Positions 10,269 through 21,761 of a stretch of 64,000 nt of DNA are shown in pieces. Under the pieces are notes generated by a model. The model ran no database searches and was not told the origin of the DNA. It saw only the letters and a program-made list of their open reading frames with translations. Source of the DNA: Catonia carolina (Eukaryota; Arthropoda; Insecta; Hemiptera; Achilidae); the NCBI GenBank assembly GCA_035578175.1, contig JAQMRL010000001.1, positions 369,885,720 to 369,949,719 on the forward strand, written 5' to 3'. Position 1 is the first letter of the stretch. Every line of letters begins with the position of its first letter. The translations under genes and the position numbers were made by a program.

Positions 10269-10684
10269 ATTCCCCAGTTGTTGTTGTTTAGGTCATCAGC
10301 TATAAGGCTGGTTTGAACATGTAGAGGTTTTACTAAGTAAACCGAGGAAAGAGGTGGTTTACAACAGCCTTCCTCTCTGAGTGAAAAAGTACGCTTATCA
10401 GCTTGCCGGCCCTCTGAAAAACACATATTTTCCACTCTGCAAATGACACTTTCACTTCATTCACCACATGGTCTGGCTTTATAATGAAATTCATTACTTT
10501 CAGAGAAGATAACTCTGATTAGTGTCTTTTACACCTGTGCCTGTTCTGTTCTTAAATGATCCAGTCATTTAATTGGCTGACCATGTGATAAGAAACAGAA
10601 CTATTTATTTTAGCCCTACAACTAACAGATTGAGTGTATATAATTTGACACTCCTCCTGTCTGTTATGGGCAGATTCCCCAGTT
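10269..10684 (-). repeat. S1 SINE-like repeat, copy C, full length, with TSD
   Basis: The element is 10280-10673 (394 bp), flanked by a perfect 11-bp TSD, attccccagtt (10269-10279 and 10674-10684). On the minus strand it begins ctgcccataacagacagg and ends gacctaaacaacaac. This gives the clearest definition of both family ends. The atgaatttcatt reading frame is shifted in this copy. Confidence 0.93.
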
Positions 10685-12562
10685 ACGAAAACTTTTAATT
10701 TTGTTGTAAAATCACTTGAACAATGTTTTCATTGTTACTGGTTTCTCGTTGTAACCGTAATTATTTCTCGAGTATCTACAGAACTTAATTGAAGTCAATA
10801 TTACTTTATAAAATGATTAATATCAAGTATAGTAGCGTGATTGTATGATAACACCTCGTTCTTGATCCCTTGACAAAAACGTCGTATTTTCCACACGCAG
10901 CACATTCATCATTCACCTCTTATAACACCTAAATTCCATTCTGATTTTATGCAAATAGTTAACATATATTATTCATATAATGTCATTATAACTTATGTTT
11001 AATTTATTTCAGGTGAGTGCAGCCAAATATTGTAATTTCACTCCTTTATCTGTTAATTTGGTGAGTTATGTATTTTACCACTGTTACATGTAATTTATGT
11101 TCAGTATAGTAACTGAAAGATTCTCTTTTCGATGAAAAATGAATGGGTAGTCTAAGAATTGGTTATTCGATTTTGCTTCGTTGAAAAATATGGTTTAAAT
11201 GTTTGAAATCGTATCATCATTTGCGTTTACGATGTTAATTTTTCTATTTTTAACAAGTACAAGTATTGTAAAATCTCGTATACATGATTCCATGATTAAA
11301 TTATGTAAACAAGTCAGGAATTACCACTAGTGAAATTTACGCTACAGATTTTACCATATTCCAAATCTTTTACTTTTGTTATATTTTTTAAACTTTGAAA
11401 CCATGGTTAATCAAAAACACAGGAAAGATTTCGTTTCTAATTTATAGAAATTTACACAGCTAACGTTGATTACACAGCTAGAGTAACCGGAAAAGTTTAA
11501 GCAACTTCTCTTCAATTCATAATGAGTGTTACCGTTTAATGATTTCAGAAGTTTCGTGTAGGTTTCAGTATCTTATAAAAATGGTTGTTGAACATTATCC
11601 TGAAACAAACAAACAGTTTAAATTAAATACTTTTAACTATTTATTTTAACTTTTTACTAGAAACTGTACATTATCCAAAAAATTGAGTTTGGGCTTCTTC
11701 TGCTGTATTTAATTTCAGAAAAGTTTCTGTTTGTGACTATCAGGTTGTCACCACACAGAGTTGCTCGCCCTAAATAGTTATTTAGTAATAAAATAGCAAG
11801 TTCTTATCAGCTGCCTTACTAGACTGGCCTGGAAATTCAAAAATTTTATTTTATTCTTTAAAGTTGCATAAACAGCTTAGTTTTTTCAAGTACAGTTGGT
11901 TATGTACCTGGAACGATGGGTTTTGACATGTTCATTTCAAAATTTTCCATAATCTAGTTAAAAATTTCTGGAACATTTTTTATAACTACATCCAGGAGAC
12001 TCAAAAAGGGAGTACAGGACATACTCCCTAAAAAGGCCTATTAATAGGACATAGGCCTAAAGTAGTAGGTCTAAAACACTACCATTGAGTTGTACACTAC
12101 CACTACGCTACGGAGGTGGCCAACAATTAAATTAATTAAATTACTTTTAATATTTTAAGGAGTAAAATTATTTTTAAAAACTCAGTGATTATTTAAGCAC
12201 AGGAAATCTAGTTCATTAGGGGTACTTTTTCTCAAGCGTTAGTCTGTTACTAGAAATATGTATTTTTATAATAACGACTAATGAAACACAAGTATTTATT
12301 TTTAAACATAGCATATTAATGTTTCAGTAGTAGTATTATTCTTTATTACAGAATAACAAGATATCGAACTTTGAAAAACAACAAACTTTTTTCAATTTAA
12401 CACCACAAGTTCTCAAACAAGACTCGTCAAATATTCACTAGTAGACGCCTATTAATATAATTTTGCTAAGCTAGTTTTCTAGAAGGTTCCAAATAGAATG
12501 TTTCAGGACTTTTCAAACAGTTAACACAATACTAACACCAATATAAAAATTAAAGCTTGAGC
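10685..12562. other. AT-rich stretch with one small perfect hairpin
   Basis: No gene or known repeat is recognised. At 12008-12028 gggagta/tactccc forms a 7-bp inverted repeat around a 7-base loop, with unknown meaning. Confidence 0.5.
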
Positions 12563-12818
12563 GTACGATTGTACTCGTTTAGGTCCATCAGCCGAAAGGC
12601 TGGTTTGAACCTCTAGACGCTTTACTAAGTAAAACGAAGAGTGAGGTTTTTTACTATTGCCTTCCTTACTGAGTGGAAAGATATGCTTATCAGCATGCCA
12701 AACCACCACAGGGTCTGACTGCATAATGAAATTCATTACTCTTATAGGAGATAACTCTGACTAGCGCCTTTTTCACCTTTACATTTTCTGTTCTTAAAAA
12801 TGCTTTTGTACGATTGTA
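12563..12818 (-). repeat. S1 SINE-like repeat, copy D, 5' truncated, with TSD
   Basis: The element is 12574-12807 (about 234 bp) between perfect 11-bp TSDs, gtacgattgta (12563-12573 and 12808-12818). The 5' end stops at the ttcttaaa block, so the first ~140 bases of the family are missing. It also has a ~54-bp internal deletion in the gaagtgaaggtg region. 5' truncation with an intact 3' end and TSD is the signature of LINE-machinery retroposition. Confidence 0.92.
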
Positions 12819-13664
12819 AACAGTATAAAAAATTATAACATACTTCATTGTAAAACTGAAATATCACCCGTACTCATTCATAAAATACGAGTATATTCTT
12901 ATTTAACCACAGGTATCGTTGTAAAATCTAAGACTCAAAAAGAAGACAAAAGCGCTAATGGATTGTGAACCACTTCAAGTAATTTTATTTAAATAGAACT
13001 TTAATGTAGTATCACGGAGATTACACTATTTTTAGAAAGATAGGTGACCTGTTCACTCTACTAAAAAAATAAATGAGAATAATTAAAAACAGCGTTTCCA
13101 TTGCTAAACACAATTATTTTCTGTCGCAATAGTGTGAATTCTGTGACGGTTTTGTTGTAGTGTTAAAGAAACCAAGCTGAGCAATGGTGTGTAAAGCTTA
13201 TTTAACACTACTGAGTAATTAATTCCCGCCGTAAGTATATTAAAAGAAATGAAATTTTTTTGAACCATTTCTAAATCGAACCGATAACTCTTTCGCTTAA
13301 TACATTTTGAGTTTAACAACTTTTTTTTTGAACACATCGCTTTTTATAGCGTTGTGAATTTATCGGAACTTATCGGTACGTATCTTATCTTATACGTAGT
13401 CACCAGAAATATATTCAGTTCAAATAATGTCCCTACAGGGGAAGCCTACAGTTTTTTTACTGTTTAAACATAACATTTATTTTTTAATTTTAATAAATTA
13501 TGTGTGGACAATAATAAGACAACATATATTATGAATACCATAGAATAAATTTTATGTTTGTTCTAGCATTACATGATATGTAAAAAGTTAGTCAACGGGA
13601 AAATCATCAAGTTTCTTTATTTATAAGAATACTTAATGTGATTAAGTCTGTTTGCAATTAAGTC
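12819..13664. other. AT-rich stretch, nothing recognised
   Basis: A 77-codon minus-strand frame (13104-13337) has no recognisable family. No other signal is seen. Confidence 0.5.
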
Positions 13665-13732
13665 TGGCCGGCCCGTTGGTGTAGTGGTTAGCACAACTGG
13701 CTTCTACGCCAAGGTCTCGAGTTCGATTTGCA
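13665..13732 (+). repeat. tRNA-derived remnant (pol III A and B boxes)
   Basis: ggtgtagtggttagcac matches a tRNA D-arm/A box, and gagttcgattt matches a T-arm/B box 30-odd bases later. A TGGC/GCCA stem with a 6-base loop sits where the anticodon arm would be, so it cannot be a normal tRNA. The flanks attaagtctgtttgc (left) and attagtctgtttac (right) look like a degenerate duplication, so it is probably a short SINE or tRNA pseudogene insertion. Confidence 0.65.
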
Positions 13733-14484
13733 TTAACAGTAATTAGTCTGTTTACAGCTGTTTATTATTAATTTTTATTTATAAAAAACGTATAAGCAAA
13801 ATTTTTATATACTACCATCCTTTTCAAAATAATATTCAGCAGAAAAATTTGTCGTCAAAAAATTATTTATTTCACTATTTTTAGGGTTGACTACCCCATT
13901 AACGATCACCAACCAGAATGTTTCTATTTAAATATTTACATGGAGTTGAAATACTACAACAATAACAATAATTACAAATTTTTAACAATAATAAATTGTT
14001 ACAAATAAAATTTAACAGTTACTGACGCTCCATAATAAAATTACTTTCCTTTATTACAGTAGAATAAAGATAATTTTAAATAATAAACAAAGTAATTTTT
14101 TTATTTAAAAGCAAAAGTTAAAATGTTAAGAAATTAGCTAATTCTTCCTAAAGGAGGTGCTTTGTTTAACATTTCTGTCTAAAAGTTCATTATACCAGAA
14201 ACTTTTCAGTAAACTTGTCAGACTCAAGCATACTAAAACAAGGAGGCTGATATTCTTTGTAAATAAATTGATTGATTCTGAAACAGATTATAATAAAAAT
14301 AAATTAGAAAACTGTAATTTCATAAATCAGCTTTCTTCTTTTTATAAAAAGAAATTTCCGTAAGTAAGATTCCAATAGATGATTATTGGTACATGTTCCT
14401 GATAAATAACTTATTTATTATTACCCTATTATATATTGAATTAATAATTTAGACAATATATTTTATTTATTTTGTCAAAAATAT
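13733..14484. other. AT-rich stretch, nothing recognised
   Basis: No gene or shared repeat is seen. Confidence 0.5.
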
Positions 14485-14696
14485 CTAAAATACTCATGCT
14501 TTATACGAATTACCTGAAAAAGTATTTTTGAGGATTACGTTTAAAATACCCAATAAAAAGTTCCCAGGACTAATCATGGAGTGCTAAATACTCTAAAATA
14601 CTCATGCTTTATACGAATTACCTGAAAAAGTATTTTTGAGAATTACGTTTAAAATACCTTATAGAAAGTTCCCAGGACTAATCATGGAGTGCTGCT
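14485..14696. repeat. 108-bp tandem duplication
   Basis: Unit 1 (14485-14592) and unit 2 (14593 to about 14696) both start ctaaaatactcatgcttt and both end caggactaatcatggagt plus a few bases. They differ at only a handful of positions. It is not found elsewhere in the window. Confidence 0.95.
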
Positions 14697-16044
14697 TGGT
14701 ACGTGAAGTTGAATACCATTTTCACTGTCAAATCCTCAACTTAAACAACATCGCAAGAAGATGAATTTTTCAAACAAGACCTGTTTCAGTTTTTAATAAA
14801 ATATTTCTAATAGATTTAGTCTGCTACTAATTTACGAGTTTAATTGTAATTCACTTACAGTTGTAACTGTAGTTATCTAATGTAATTAGATGACTAGTAA
14901 TTAAATACTTTTATAAGTCTAAAAGAAGTTTTATCAATTATTTGTAACTATATCTTAAAAAAAAACTTTTAAAAACCATTACAACATTATCAATCTGCAA
15001 CAGTTATAAAAACTACTCTATTTTTTTCATTATTAAATAATAAAATATATCAGTGAATGTATTTAATTAATAATTACAAAATACAATGGCAATCAAGTGT
15101 CAAGGGTTATTATCGTACATTACAATGAAATTACGAATTCTTGAAATTCTGTGTTCATTTATATTAACTGAATCATTTTCATAGCGTTATTAAAATTTCA
15201 GTTTAAATCGTTGTTGATATATCCAGTGAAATGGTAACTTGGAATGTTATGCAAGAGGAAGAATGAAATTATGTTGGAATGCTTTGAGCGTAGTTGTAGT
15301 AGTAAATAGACCAACTAAAACAGAGAAATAAATATCAAAAGTATATTCGACTAATAGGTGTAAGAGAGATGAAGCTGGTAGATGAGTGTTGTAGTTTGAG
15401 TTGGGAAAAGTTTGTGATGAGAATGTAACGTTGAGATTCTGAAACTGAGTTTGTGAAAATTCATCTAAACAGAGAGAGAATATCATAAAGATTTACGATA
15501 AGAGAAGAATGACACTATCTTGACTAAGAAAAAAGACAAAGGAAACTTCGACCGAAATCAGGAAAATGTAATTTAAGCGGCAAAACGAAGATTATTTCAA
15601 TTTGTTATAATTACTGTTAAAAACTTTTATTAATGAGCAATATTTGAAACAATTCTTTTACTGTCATATTTAATGCAACAATATAATTCTTTTATTTATA
15701 TTTCCTTTAAATATAAAGAAATCTGCTGAATATCTGATTAATTTAAATGGTTTTAACAAAGTTTTTTTCATTATTGTGTTATAAATTTCTATTCTTCATA
15801 TAGTATTTAAAAAATCTGTAAAAATAAAACAAATTTTTAATCCCTTTTTGTTTAAGTAAATTATTTCCTTTCGGTCCTGATAAACTGAAACCTGAAACTA
15901 AAAATAAATAATCCATTAATATTGTATGCAATTTAAACCCGCTTACTGAATAATTTCAGTTGTGTAAGTTTTCCTAAGGACAAGTTGGTAAAAATATTTA
16001 CAAATTATTGCAATAAAAAGTCCTGGTTTAAATGTGAATCCTAT
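14697..16044. other. AT-rich stretch, nothing recognised
   Basis: A 79-codon minus-strand frame (15247-15486) shows no recognisable family. Confidence 0.5.
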
Positions 16045-16190
16045 AGAAAGGAATAGCTAACATAGAAAAACAAACTCAGTTGGATATTATAGTGTAGTGT
16101 AATGTAGGATTAAAAACCCTTGATATTTAATTTAAATAGAAACGCTTTCGTACAAATAAACAATGAAGTAAACTTTGTATTAGATAACTG
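16045..16190 (+). repeat. Low-copy repeat, copy 1 (partner at 18122-18260)
   Basis: It shares with 18122-18260 an ordered series of blocks: an aatagc/gcaacta start, taggattaaa, gatatttaatttaaatag, a cgtac block and ataa(g)caa. Identity is roughly 70 percent by eye. The block aaactcagttggatattat also recurs at 21057-21076. Origin unknown. Confidence 0.6.
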
Positions 16191-16274
16191 GGACTACGGT
16201 TAGATCTTCGCCTTACATGAAAACAGCGCAAGTTTAACAAAAGAAAGCAATTTGATCTAAATTTTCCTAAAATT

Positions 16275-16390
16275 TATTGACTTCAGAGCATTAAATCTGT
16301 CCTGCCAAAATCAACTAAAATATATCTGTACAAATCAATTTTAAAATCCCATCTGGAACTACGGGATACGAATTTGGGATGTATATGCAA
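16275..16390 (+). pseudogene. Jockey ORF2 fragment (plus strand)
   Basis: Plus-strand translation gives TKIYLYKSIL, and after a one-base shift PIWNYGIRIW. This matches the LTIYKTVLRPIWTYGVQLWG block C-terminal to the reverse transcriptase in the intact jockey ORF2 at 2001-4691. It is only about 38 codons and is frameshifted. It lies head-on against another jockey fragment on the opposite strand. Confidence 0.7.
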
Positions 16391-16424
16391 ATTCTATTTT
16401 GTCTTTAATTTTTATTACGGTACT

Positions 16425-17050
16425 GTAGATTGAGCTGCACAATTTCCATATACGAGTAATGGTACTTAAATGGCGGTGGGGAATTTTACTTTAAGGAGAA
16501 GAGATACCCAGTAGCGCATTCTCCGTTTATAACTACGGGTGTTGTCCGTTATTCTAATCAAGAGGTCTCTAATTTAATTTTCGCTTTAGACTTCGCACAG
16601 TTGGGAAGTTCTTTGTAGTTAGATCACGGGCTAATTGATTTGGATGGCCACCTTGTCGTTTGTTAAATTTACTATTAGCTCCTTTACTGTCGGAATTTTG
16701 AAATCGTCGTGAAGGGTTTTATTGCTTACATAAAAAGGAGTGCCAGAAGCAAGTCTTAATAAATTTGATTGAAAGGCCTGGATCGAATTTAAGTTACTCT
16801 CTGCCATTACGGTAAATTCTATTTTTCTTTTTAGGTCACATTATTCATGAAATTCAAATTATCAAAGGGGAATGAAGGTCACAGTCAAATTAGGTAGCTT
16901 CTGGCGACGGTTAAGTTCTAAACGTTTTGTACCCAGATGATGCTTCCAGGTTAGTCGCCTGTCAAGCCACAAGTCAAGGTATCGCACACCTCTCGCCTGT
17001 GGGATACGAACGATATTTAGCACCATAGGCGGTCAAGTTTGACGTCGTAA
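16425..17050 (-). pseudogene. Jockey ORF2 C-terminal fragment and 3' UTR (minus strand)
   Basis: Reading the minus strand from ~17050, a YLDLWLDRRLTWKHH-like segment is followed, after decay and frameshifts, by IQAFQSNLLRLASGTPFYVS, NKTLHDDFKIPTVKELI and FPTVRSLKR. These align in order with YLGLHLDRKLTW, IQAIQNKILRTITQCPFYIT, LHKDLQIPYVIDV and RRRLKR of the intact jockey ORF2 in this window. The block between them (KIYLYKSILKPIW) is missing here. Downstream, 16425-16560 is a 3' UTR whose sequence recurs at 31540-31680. Frameshifts and stops show that it is dead. It belongs to a different jockey family from the intact element, because the 3' UTRs do not match. Confidence 0.78.
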
Positions 17051-18121
17051 GGTGTACGTAACATCTGTTGATTTATCTGCAAGTTATAAAATTGAAATTT
17101 TATAACGATTCTACATCAAAAGTATCATAAACATATTGAGCATATCCTGATAAGTAATCAACAAATTCATCCTTGGAGTTTTTGAAATCAAAACAGTAAA
17201 AAAAGAAATTTCAGATTGCAGCGTTATTTATATTTGGATAGATTACACGAACATAAAAGTTTATTATCAATCAATTAATTAGACAATTGTTAAACTCAAC
17301 ATTCAAGGTTGAAATGTTTGAATTTTTTTGACTTGCTTTATTTTCATCGTTTACTTCTTCTTCGCGGATTACACTAATTCTTCACGGATTAAACAGAACT
17401 GTCTGTTCCGGAAACCATCTTTCCTTCAGATAACCAGCATCCCTTTATAGATACTGTAATAAAAAATTAACGTAACGTTGTTCATATTTCACTAATTTTT
17501 ACTTTTTATTCTTTCGTAAATATCACAGAGGTCAAAGAACGATAGGTGTTTGACACCCATTAGTTTCCCCTCTCTTTACCATATCAGTTACACTGTTCAT
17601 GTAGTATGAACAGATTGTAATGTAGAAATTTTGTTCAATTTATTTTTATTAAATCCGCTACTGTCAGTTCTGCACAACCAGGGAGTATATTTATAGCTTA
17701 TTTTACATCACTTTACCACTTTCGTTAATAATTTTTTTATTTGTTTACCAAGAAGGAAAATACCTTACTTATAAAATTACCTCAAAACGCCACACCATCT
17801 TCAGAATCAACGATTATGGTTACCTGAAGAATGTTGACCTTGTTCGACGTTCTGAAGAACGTGAATAAATGGGTCGTTATATTTTTCTAATTTTTATTAA
17901 ATCGCTGGTTTGCCTGTTGAATTGTTTTGGATTTGATGATCGATTTGGTGAAATGTATGATTGGATGTATAAAAGGGAGTGTTTAAAACTGTTCTCACCA
18001 GTTTTGTTTGAAAACGTTGTAGTATAGTCAAAAATGAGGAAAAATTTAGATATTCTTAACAACGGTCAGTGAAACTTTTATGCTTCAAAAGAAAAAACTA
18101 CTCGTTTTAACGAGATTACTA
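17051..18121. other. AT-rich stretch, nothing recognised
   Basis: No family recognised; a 61-codon minus-strand frame at 17877-18062 is judged chance. Confidence 0.5.
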
Positions 18122-18260
18122 TGGAATAGAGCAACTAATAGTAACACTAGGTTGGGTATTACAGAATAATATAGGATTAAAGAACTCTGATATTTAATTT
18201 AAATAGTAAATGTTTTGTACGGATAAGCAAATAGTTAATCGTTGCATTAGCTTATACAAT
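18122..18260 (+). repeat. Low-copy repeat, copy 2 (partner at 16045-16190)
   Basis: It contains taggattaaa, gatatttaatttaaatag and gtacggataagcaa in the same order as copy 1. The shared region is short and diverged. Confidence 0.6.
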
Positions 18261-18733
18261 AACATAGTTAAAGGCAATTCTAACAAAACTAATCAGTAAG
18301 TTTCGTTCATTATTCTGATTAGTTTTTCAGGTCAAATTTTTAGTTTTTTAATTTTTAAAAAGTTTTAACTCCGATAATTATCATTATATTAGATTATTTT
18401 TGTTCCTTTTATTTCCAAGTCTCATTATCTCCTAATATTAAATAAAATTATTAATGATCCGGAAACATTACACGTTTGTAAAATTCCAATCGAGAAAAAC
18501 AACAATATTTCAGTAAAAAAATTATTATGGGTGTTCTTCTTTGTGTAAAAACACGAACAGGAAAACCCTCACTGACTTACTAATAGACCGTCGAATTCAT
18601 CGTTAATTCTTTAACGTTTTTATTACCCAGGGCGAAATAATTTAATGCATTCTTTTCTTTCAAGTTCAGTAGGAAAGCTAAAGAATTTGCCCTCCGACGC
18701 CTTGCTTCTAATAATTAAAAACGAGTGACAACT
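18261..18733. other. AT-rich stretch, nothing recognised
   Basis: No coding or repeat signal. Confidence 0.5.
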
Positions 18734-19290
18734 CTAAAACAATCTTCTTAAAGTCCTTCGCCTATCAGAGTTGGAAATCATCATCATTATACGGACTTTA
18801 TTTGCTGCTGTATAGAACAGTTCCGAATTACTCCCGACAGACCAGTCTTTAAGATTCTTCAACCAGGACGCCCTACGTCTGCCAACGTTCCTCATGCCCT
18901 TTATCTTCCGTAGCATGATTAAGTAAGATTTGATATTTAGGACTTCTAATCACATGTCCGAGATATTGAAGTTTTCTCTTCTTCACTGTTTCAACCAACT
19001 CACACTCTTTGTCCATTTTATCAAGTACATCTCTATTTGTCACTCTGTCTGTCCACGGAATTCGCCACATCCTGCGTTAGCACCACATCTCAAAGGCCTG
19101 TATTTTCTCTAAATGGATATTTTTGAGTGTTCACGTTTCCATCCCGTAGAATAGAACATAGAAGGTATAACATCACAGGATTCTAATTCTGAGCTCAAAG
19201 TTAAGATCCCGACTACACAGCAGTTTCTTTAGCGACACAAATGTCGAGCTCGCAATCTCTACCCTTGATTTTAATTCATTTCTACAGCAA
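18734..19290 (-). pseudogene. Decayed LINE ORF C-terminus (RTE-like)
   Basis: On the minus strand from 19290, a broken ELKSRVEIASSTFVSLKKLL segment is followed by FYGMET, IQAFEMWC and MWRIPWTDRVTNRDVLDKM, then VKKRKLQYLGHVIRSPKYQI and finally VGRRRASWLKNLKDW. This is the conserved region after the reverse transcriptase, and it aligns with IKSRIAQARKAFEMKNSLL, IEAFEMWCYRKMLKIRWVD and ILRHPG of the LINE at 22-25 kb, although it belongs to a different subfamily. It lies in at least three frames and lacks the catalytic domain, so it is a dead 5'-truncated copy. No TSD was found. Confidence 0.85.
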
Positions 19291-19801
19291 TACATACTGC
19301 ATATTTGACATATTCCCAAAGAGCTACAGTTTTAAAACCGGGAAAAGGTTTTTTTGATTTCTACTGAACTTAAAGCATTTAAATTTTGGAAATTACCTAT
19401 TAAGGGTTAGGAAGGAACATACTCGTAGTTTCTTCAAAAGGAAATATTTTACTTTCTCGAATTGCTACAGTTATGAAAACCGTTGTACACAATCTAAAAG
19501 TGGTGGTATTTAGAAAAAGTAAAACGTGGATTGAAGCCAGACAAACAATAAAAAAAAACAACTCAGTTATTTTAATGGACCTCTTTGTAGCAAGTAATAA
19601 GCCTGCTTGCAGCTTGGGTAAGGTTACATTATTTAAAATATCTGTAAAAAATGCAGTTCAGGTCTTTGTTTGAGTAACTTATGTTACTCATTTAGGCTAC
19701 TTCAAAAAAAAACTTTGTGAATAATTTTTAATTTGTTTACTTTTTATTTTAAGTTGCTTCAATATCTTGCGTATAAGTGACTATTTCGGGTCATGAAAAA
19801 G
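19291..19801. other. AT-rich stretch, nothing recognised
   Basis: A 66-codon plus-strand frame (19473-19673) is unrecognised. Confidence 0.5.
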
Positions 19802-19902
19802 TAAGTTTTAACGCGTAATAATTTCCAGACGGTAGCTGGGACTCAACCCCGGGATCTTCTATTTTGTACAGCAGGACCTTGACCATTATGCCATAGAGGC
19901 GG
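19802..19902 (-). repeat. tRNA-derived SINE remnant (family T)
   Basis: On the minus strand, tggcataatggtcaagg (A box) is followed by a 5-base-loop region and ggggttgagtcccagc (B box), then a short body gtctggaaattatta. The body and the order match five other copies in this window (29.8, 30.5, 32.1, 33.6 and 55.9 kb). Confidence 0.75.
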
Positions 19903-21145
19903 TTTTATTGTACTCTTATACATATAAGAAAATTGCAGTTAATGGCTAATCGTTCTAAATTGACTTGGTCATGATATAATCACTGAAATTATAATGATTC
20001 ATAATGGTATTTTATTGAACTTCATTCAGAGAGTTTATAACACAGCAGAAATGAATGGTGTTAAGTCGTTAGTGGTCACAACGCTTCAAAATAGAAATCA
20101 AAATTTAACGGTCTTATCCATTGAAAGATCATGTTGTTATCCTGTATATTTTATTTGAATGTTATGTTTTACTGATTGTACAATCAAAATAATAGTGTTT
20201 TGGTAGAAGACAAAAATACGAGTGTAGTTTTAACAACTTAGAAAAATGTGTTACGATGTCAATTTTCTAGATAGTAAATTTACGTCTCTACAAGAAGTAA
20301 GCTTGTACTTCGATCTCTTTTTAAAAGGGATGACGCAAACTTTCAGAAGTTCACATAAACATTCATAACAGGAAGAAAAATAAAGTTGAACTTTTGAACT
20401 ATGATATGGAGTACCCTTGTGCCCCATTTCGAAGTGAAGGGGTTATTTAATAATTTTACACGAAACATTGACTGGAAGAGAAAAGTTATAACTAGGTCAC
20501 ATTATAGTACATCTTCATGAAATTTTAAAGCAGAAAAGTGAGTATGTGAATGTGAACTGTATTAATGTCTAACTTAATCTATAATTCCTACCGGTCTGTT
20601 TTATTGCGACACGAATTTAATTGCATAGAATATTATACAAGTTTTCTAATGATAGTAGATACTCGGCAGTCGCAACGGATATTGTTATTTAGCGTAAATA
20701 AAATCATCTACCTTCAAAACTTTCAGTATTGCAGAATACTTAATGGAATTTTTAATCTAGTATATGTAATGAATGTTAACTCTTCATAATGATTTATGGA
20801 AGGAATTGAGATGAGAGTACAATATTGACTTTTTTATCCTTAGAAAAATGTAAACTTTATAAACAGTTTTATTTCTATAGCATTTAAAACAAGAAACCCT
20901 GCATTATATAATTCAACCAATATTCGCCTGATATTAATGTTTTTTTATTTACATAGCTCATTACAATTATTTCATTACGTAGCCCAGGACGCAGAGTTTT
21001 TATAGAAAGATTTTTTCTAAACTCACGCTATCCTCTTAAAATCTCATTTACAAATAAACTCAGTTGGATATTATCAAAATATTAGTATATATTAATATAT
21101 TAAATTATAATATTAATATTTTAAATATTAATTATTTTCCTTTGT
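19903..21145. other. AT-rich stretch, nothing recognised
   Basis: A palindromic AT run lies at about 21084-21125. Open frames here (for example 20565-20789) have no recognisable family. Confidence 0.5.
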
Positions 21146-21404
21146 TTGCACCACTACATGTATGATAGTGAACAGCCAAAACAAAACAAGATTAAATATA
21201 AACTCACCTCAGAGTGTTGTGTCGTTTCGAGATCTTTAGCCTCTCACGGAGACATCATCAGGAATTGGAAGACACTTAACACATATATAACAAGGAGCAT
21301 TAGAGCAATTGTTGTCAACGACCACGTCAATTGTTCCCTGTATCATGGACCATTCCGCGCGCGGTTGTTCGGTCGAATGACGGTATAATCAGTTGTACCT
21401 AGTT
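21146..21404 (-). other. 3' region of a Penelope-like element with hammerhead-like core
   Basis: Downstream of the GIY-YIG frame on the same (minus) strand. At 21261-21224 the minus strand reads CTGATGA, then a 5-bp stem GTCTC/GAGGC closing a 5-base loop, ten extra bases, then CGAAAC. CTGATGA...GAAA is the catalytic-core signature of hammerhead ribozymes, which Penelope-like elements are known to carry in their terminal repeats. Stems I and III were not identified, and the ten-base insertion before GAAA breaks the standard stem II, so activity is doubtful. Confidence 0.5.
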
Positions 21405-21761
21405 TTATTTCTTATCGCGACTAATAATTTGAAATAATTTGTCGTTATCGAATTCTGTCTGGCTGTACATTAAATTTATCTTCTTATTTTTAAATTTATA
21501 TATATAATATTTTTCCAACTGCCCTAATTTGTTACTATCGAAACATATTTCCAAGATTTCTAAATTATTTTCGTGACTGCTTATTTTATGCCCTTTCGTT
21601 AGCAGATATTCTGCCACATTAGAATTTTTACATTCCTTTTTTAAATAAGCAGCATAATGCTCAGAAAATCGTTTTTTAAATGATCTATTAGTTTTTCCGA
21701 TGTAACAAAAATTGCAGTCGCTACAATTGATTTTATATAGGCCCTGACTATTATACTTGTC
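21405..21761 (-). pseudogene. Penelope-like retroelement, GIY-YIG endonuclease domain (5' truncated)
   Basis: A minus-strand frame of ~118 codons ending at a stop at 21405-21407. It opens with YDKYNSQGLYKINC, then DCNFCYIGKTNRSFKKRFSE, then AEYLLTKGHKIS and LEKYYIYKFKNK. GLY...YIGKT is the GIY-YIG nuclease signature. The DKY-S-G-[IL]Y start, the C-x2-C spacing before YIG and the RSFKKRFSEH stretch are typical of the C-terminal endonuclease of Penelope-like elements. The reverse transcriptase that should precede it is absent: an in-frame stop and the simple repeat at 21762-21830 mark the truncation. The first methionine in the frame comes after the YIG motif, so this is a remnant, not a gene. 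The domain itself has no internal stop. Confidence 0.82.

Noticed and set aside
13665..13732. Possible functional tRNA gene
   Set aside because: The anticodon arm has a 6-base loop and there is no closing acceptor stem; only A- and B-box homology remains.
21146..21388. 80-codon plus-strand frame opposite the Penelope-like 3' region
   Set aside because: It overlaps the antisense strand of the element's non-coding 3' end and has no recognisable features.
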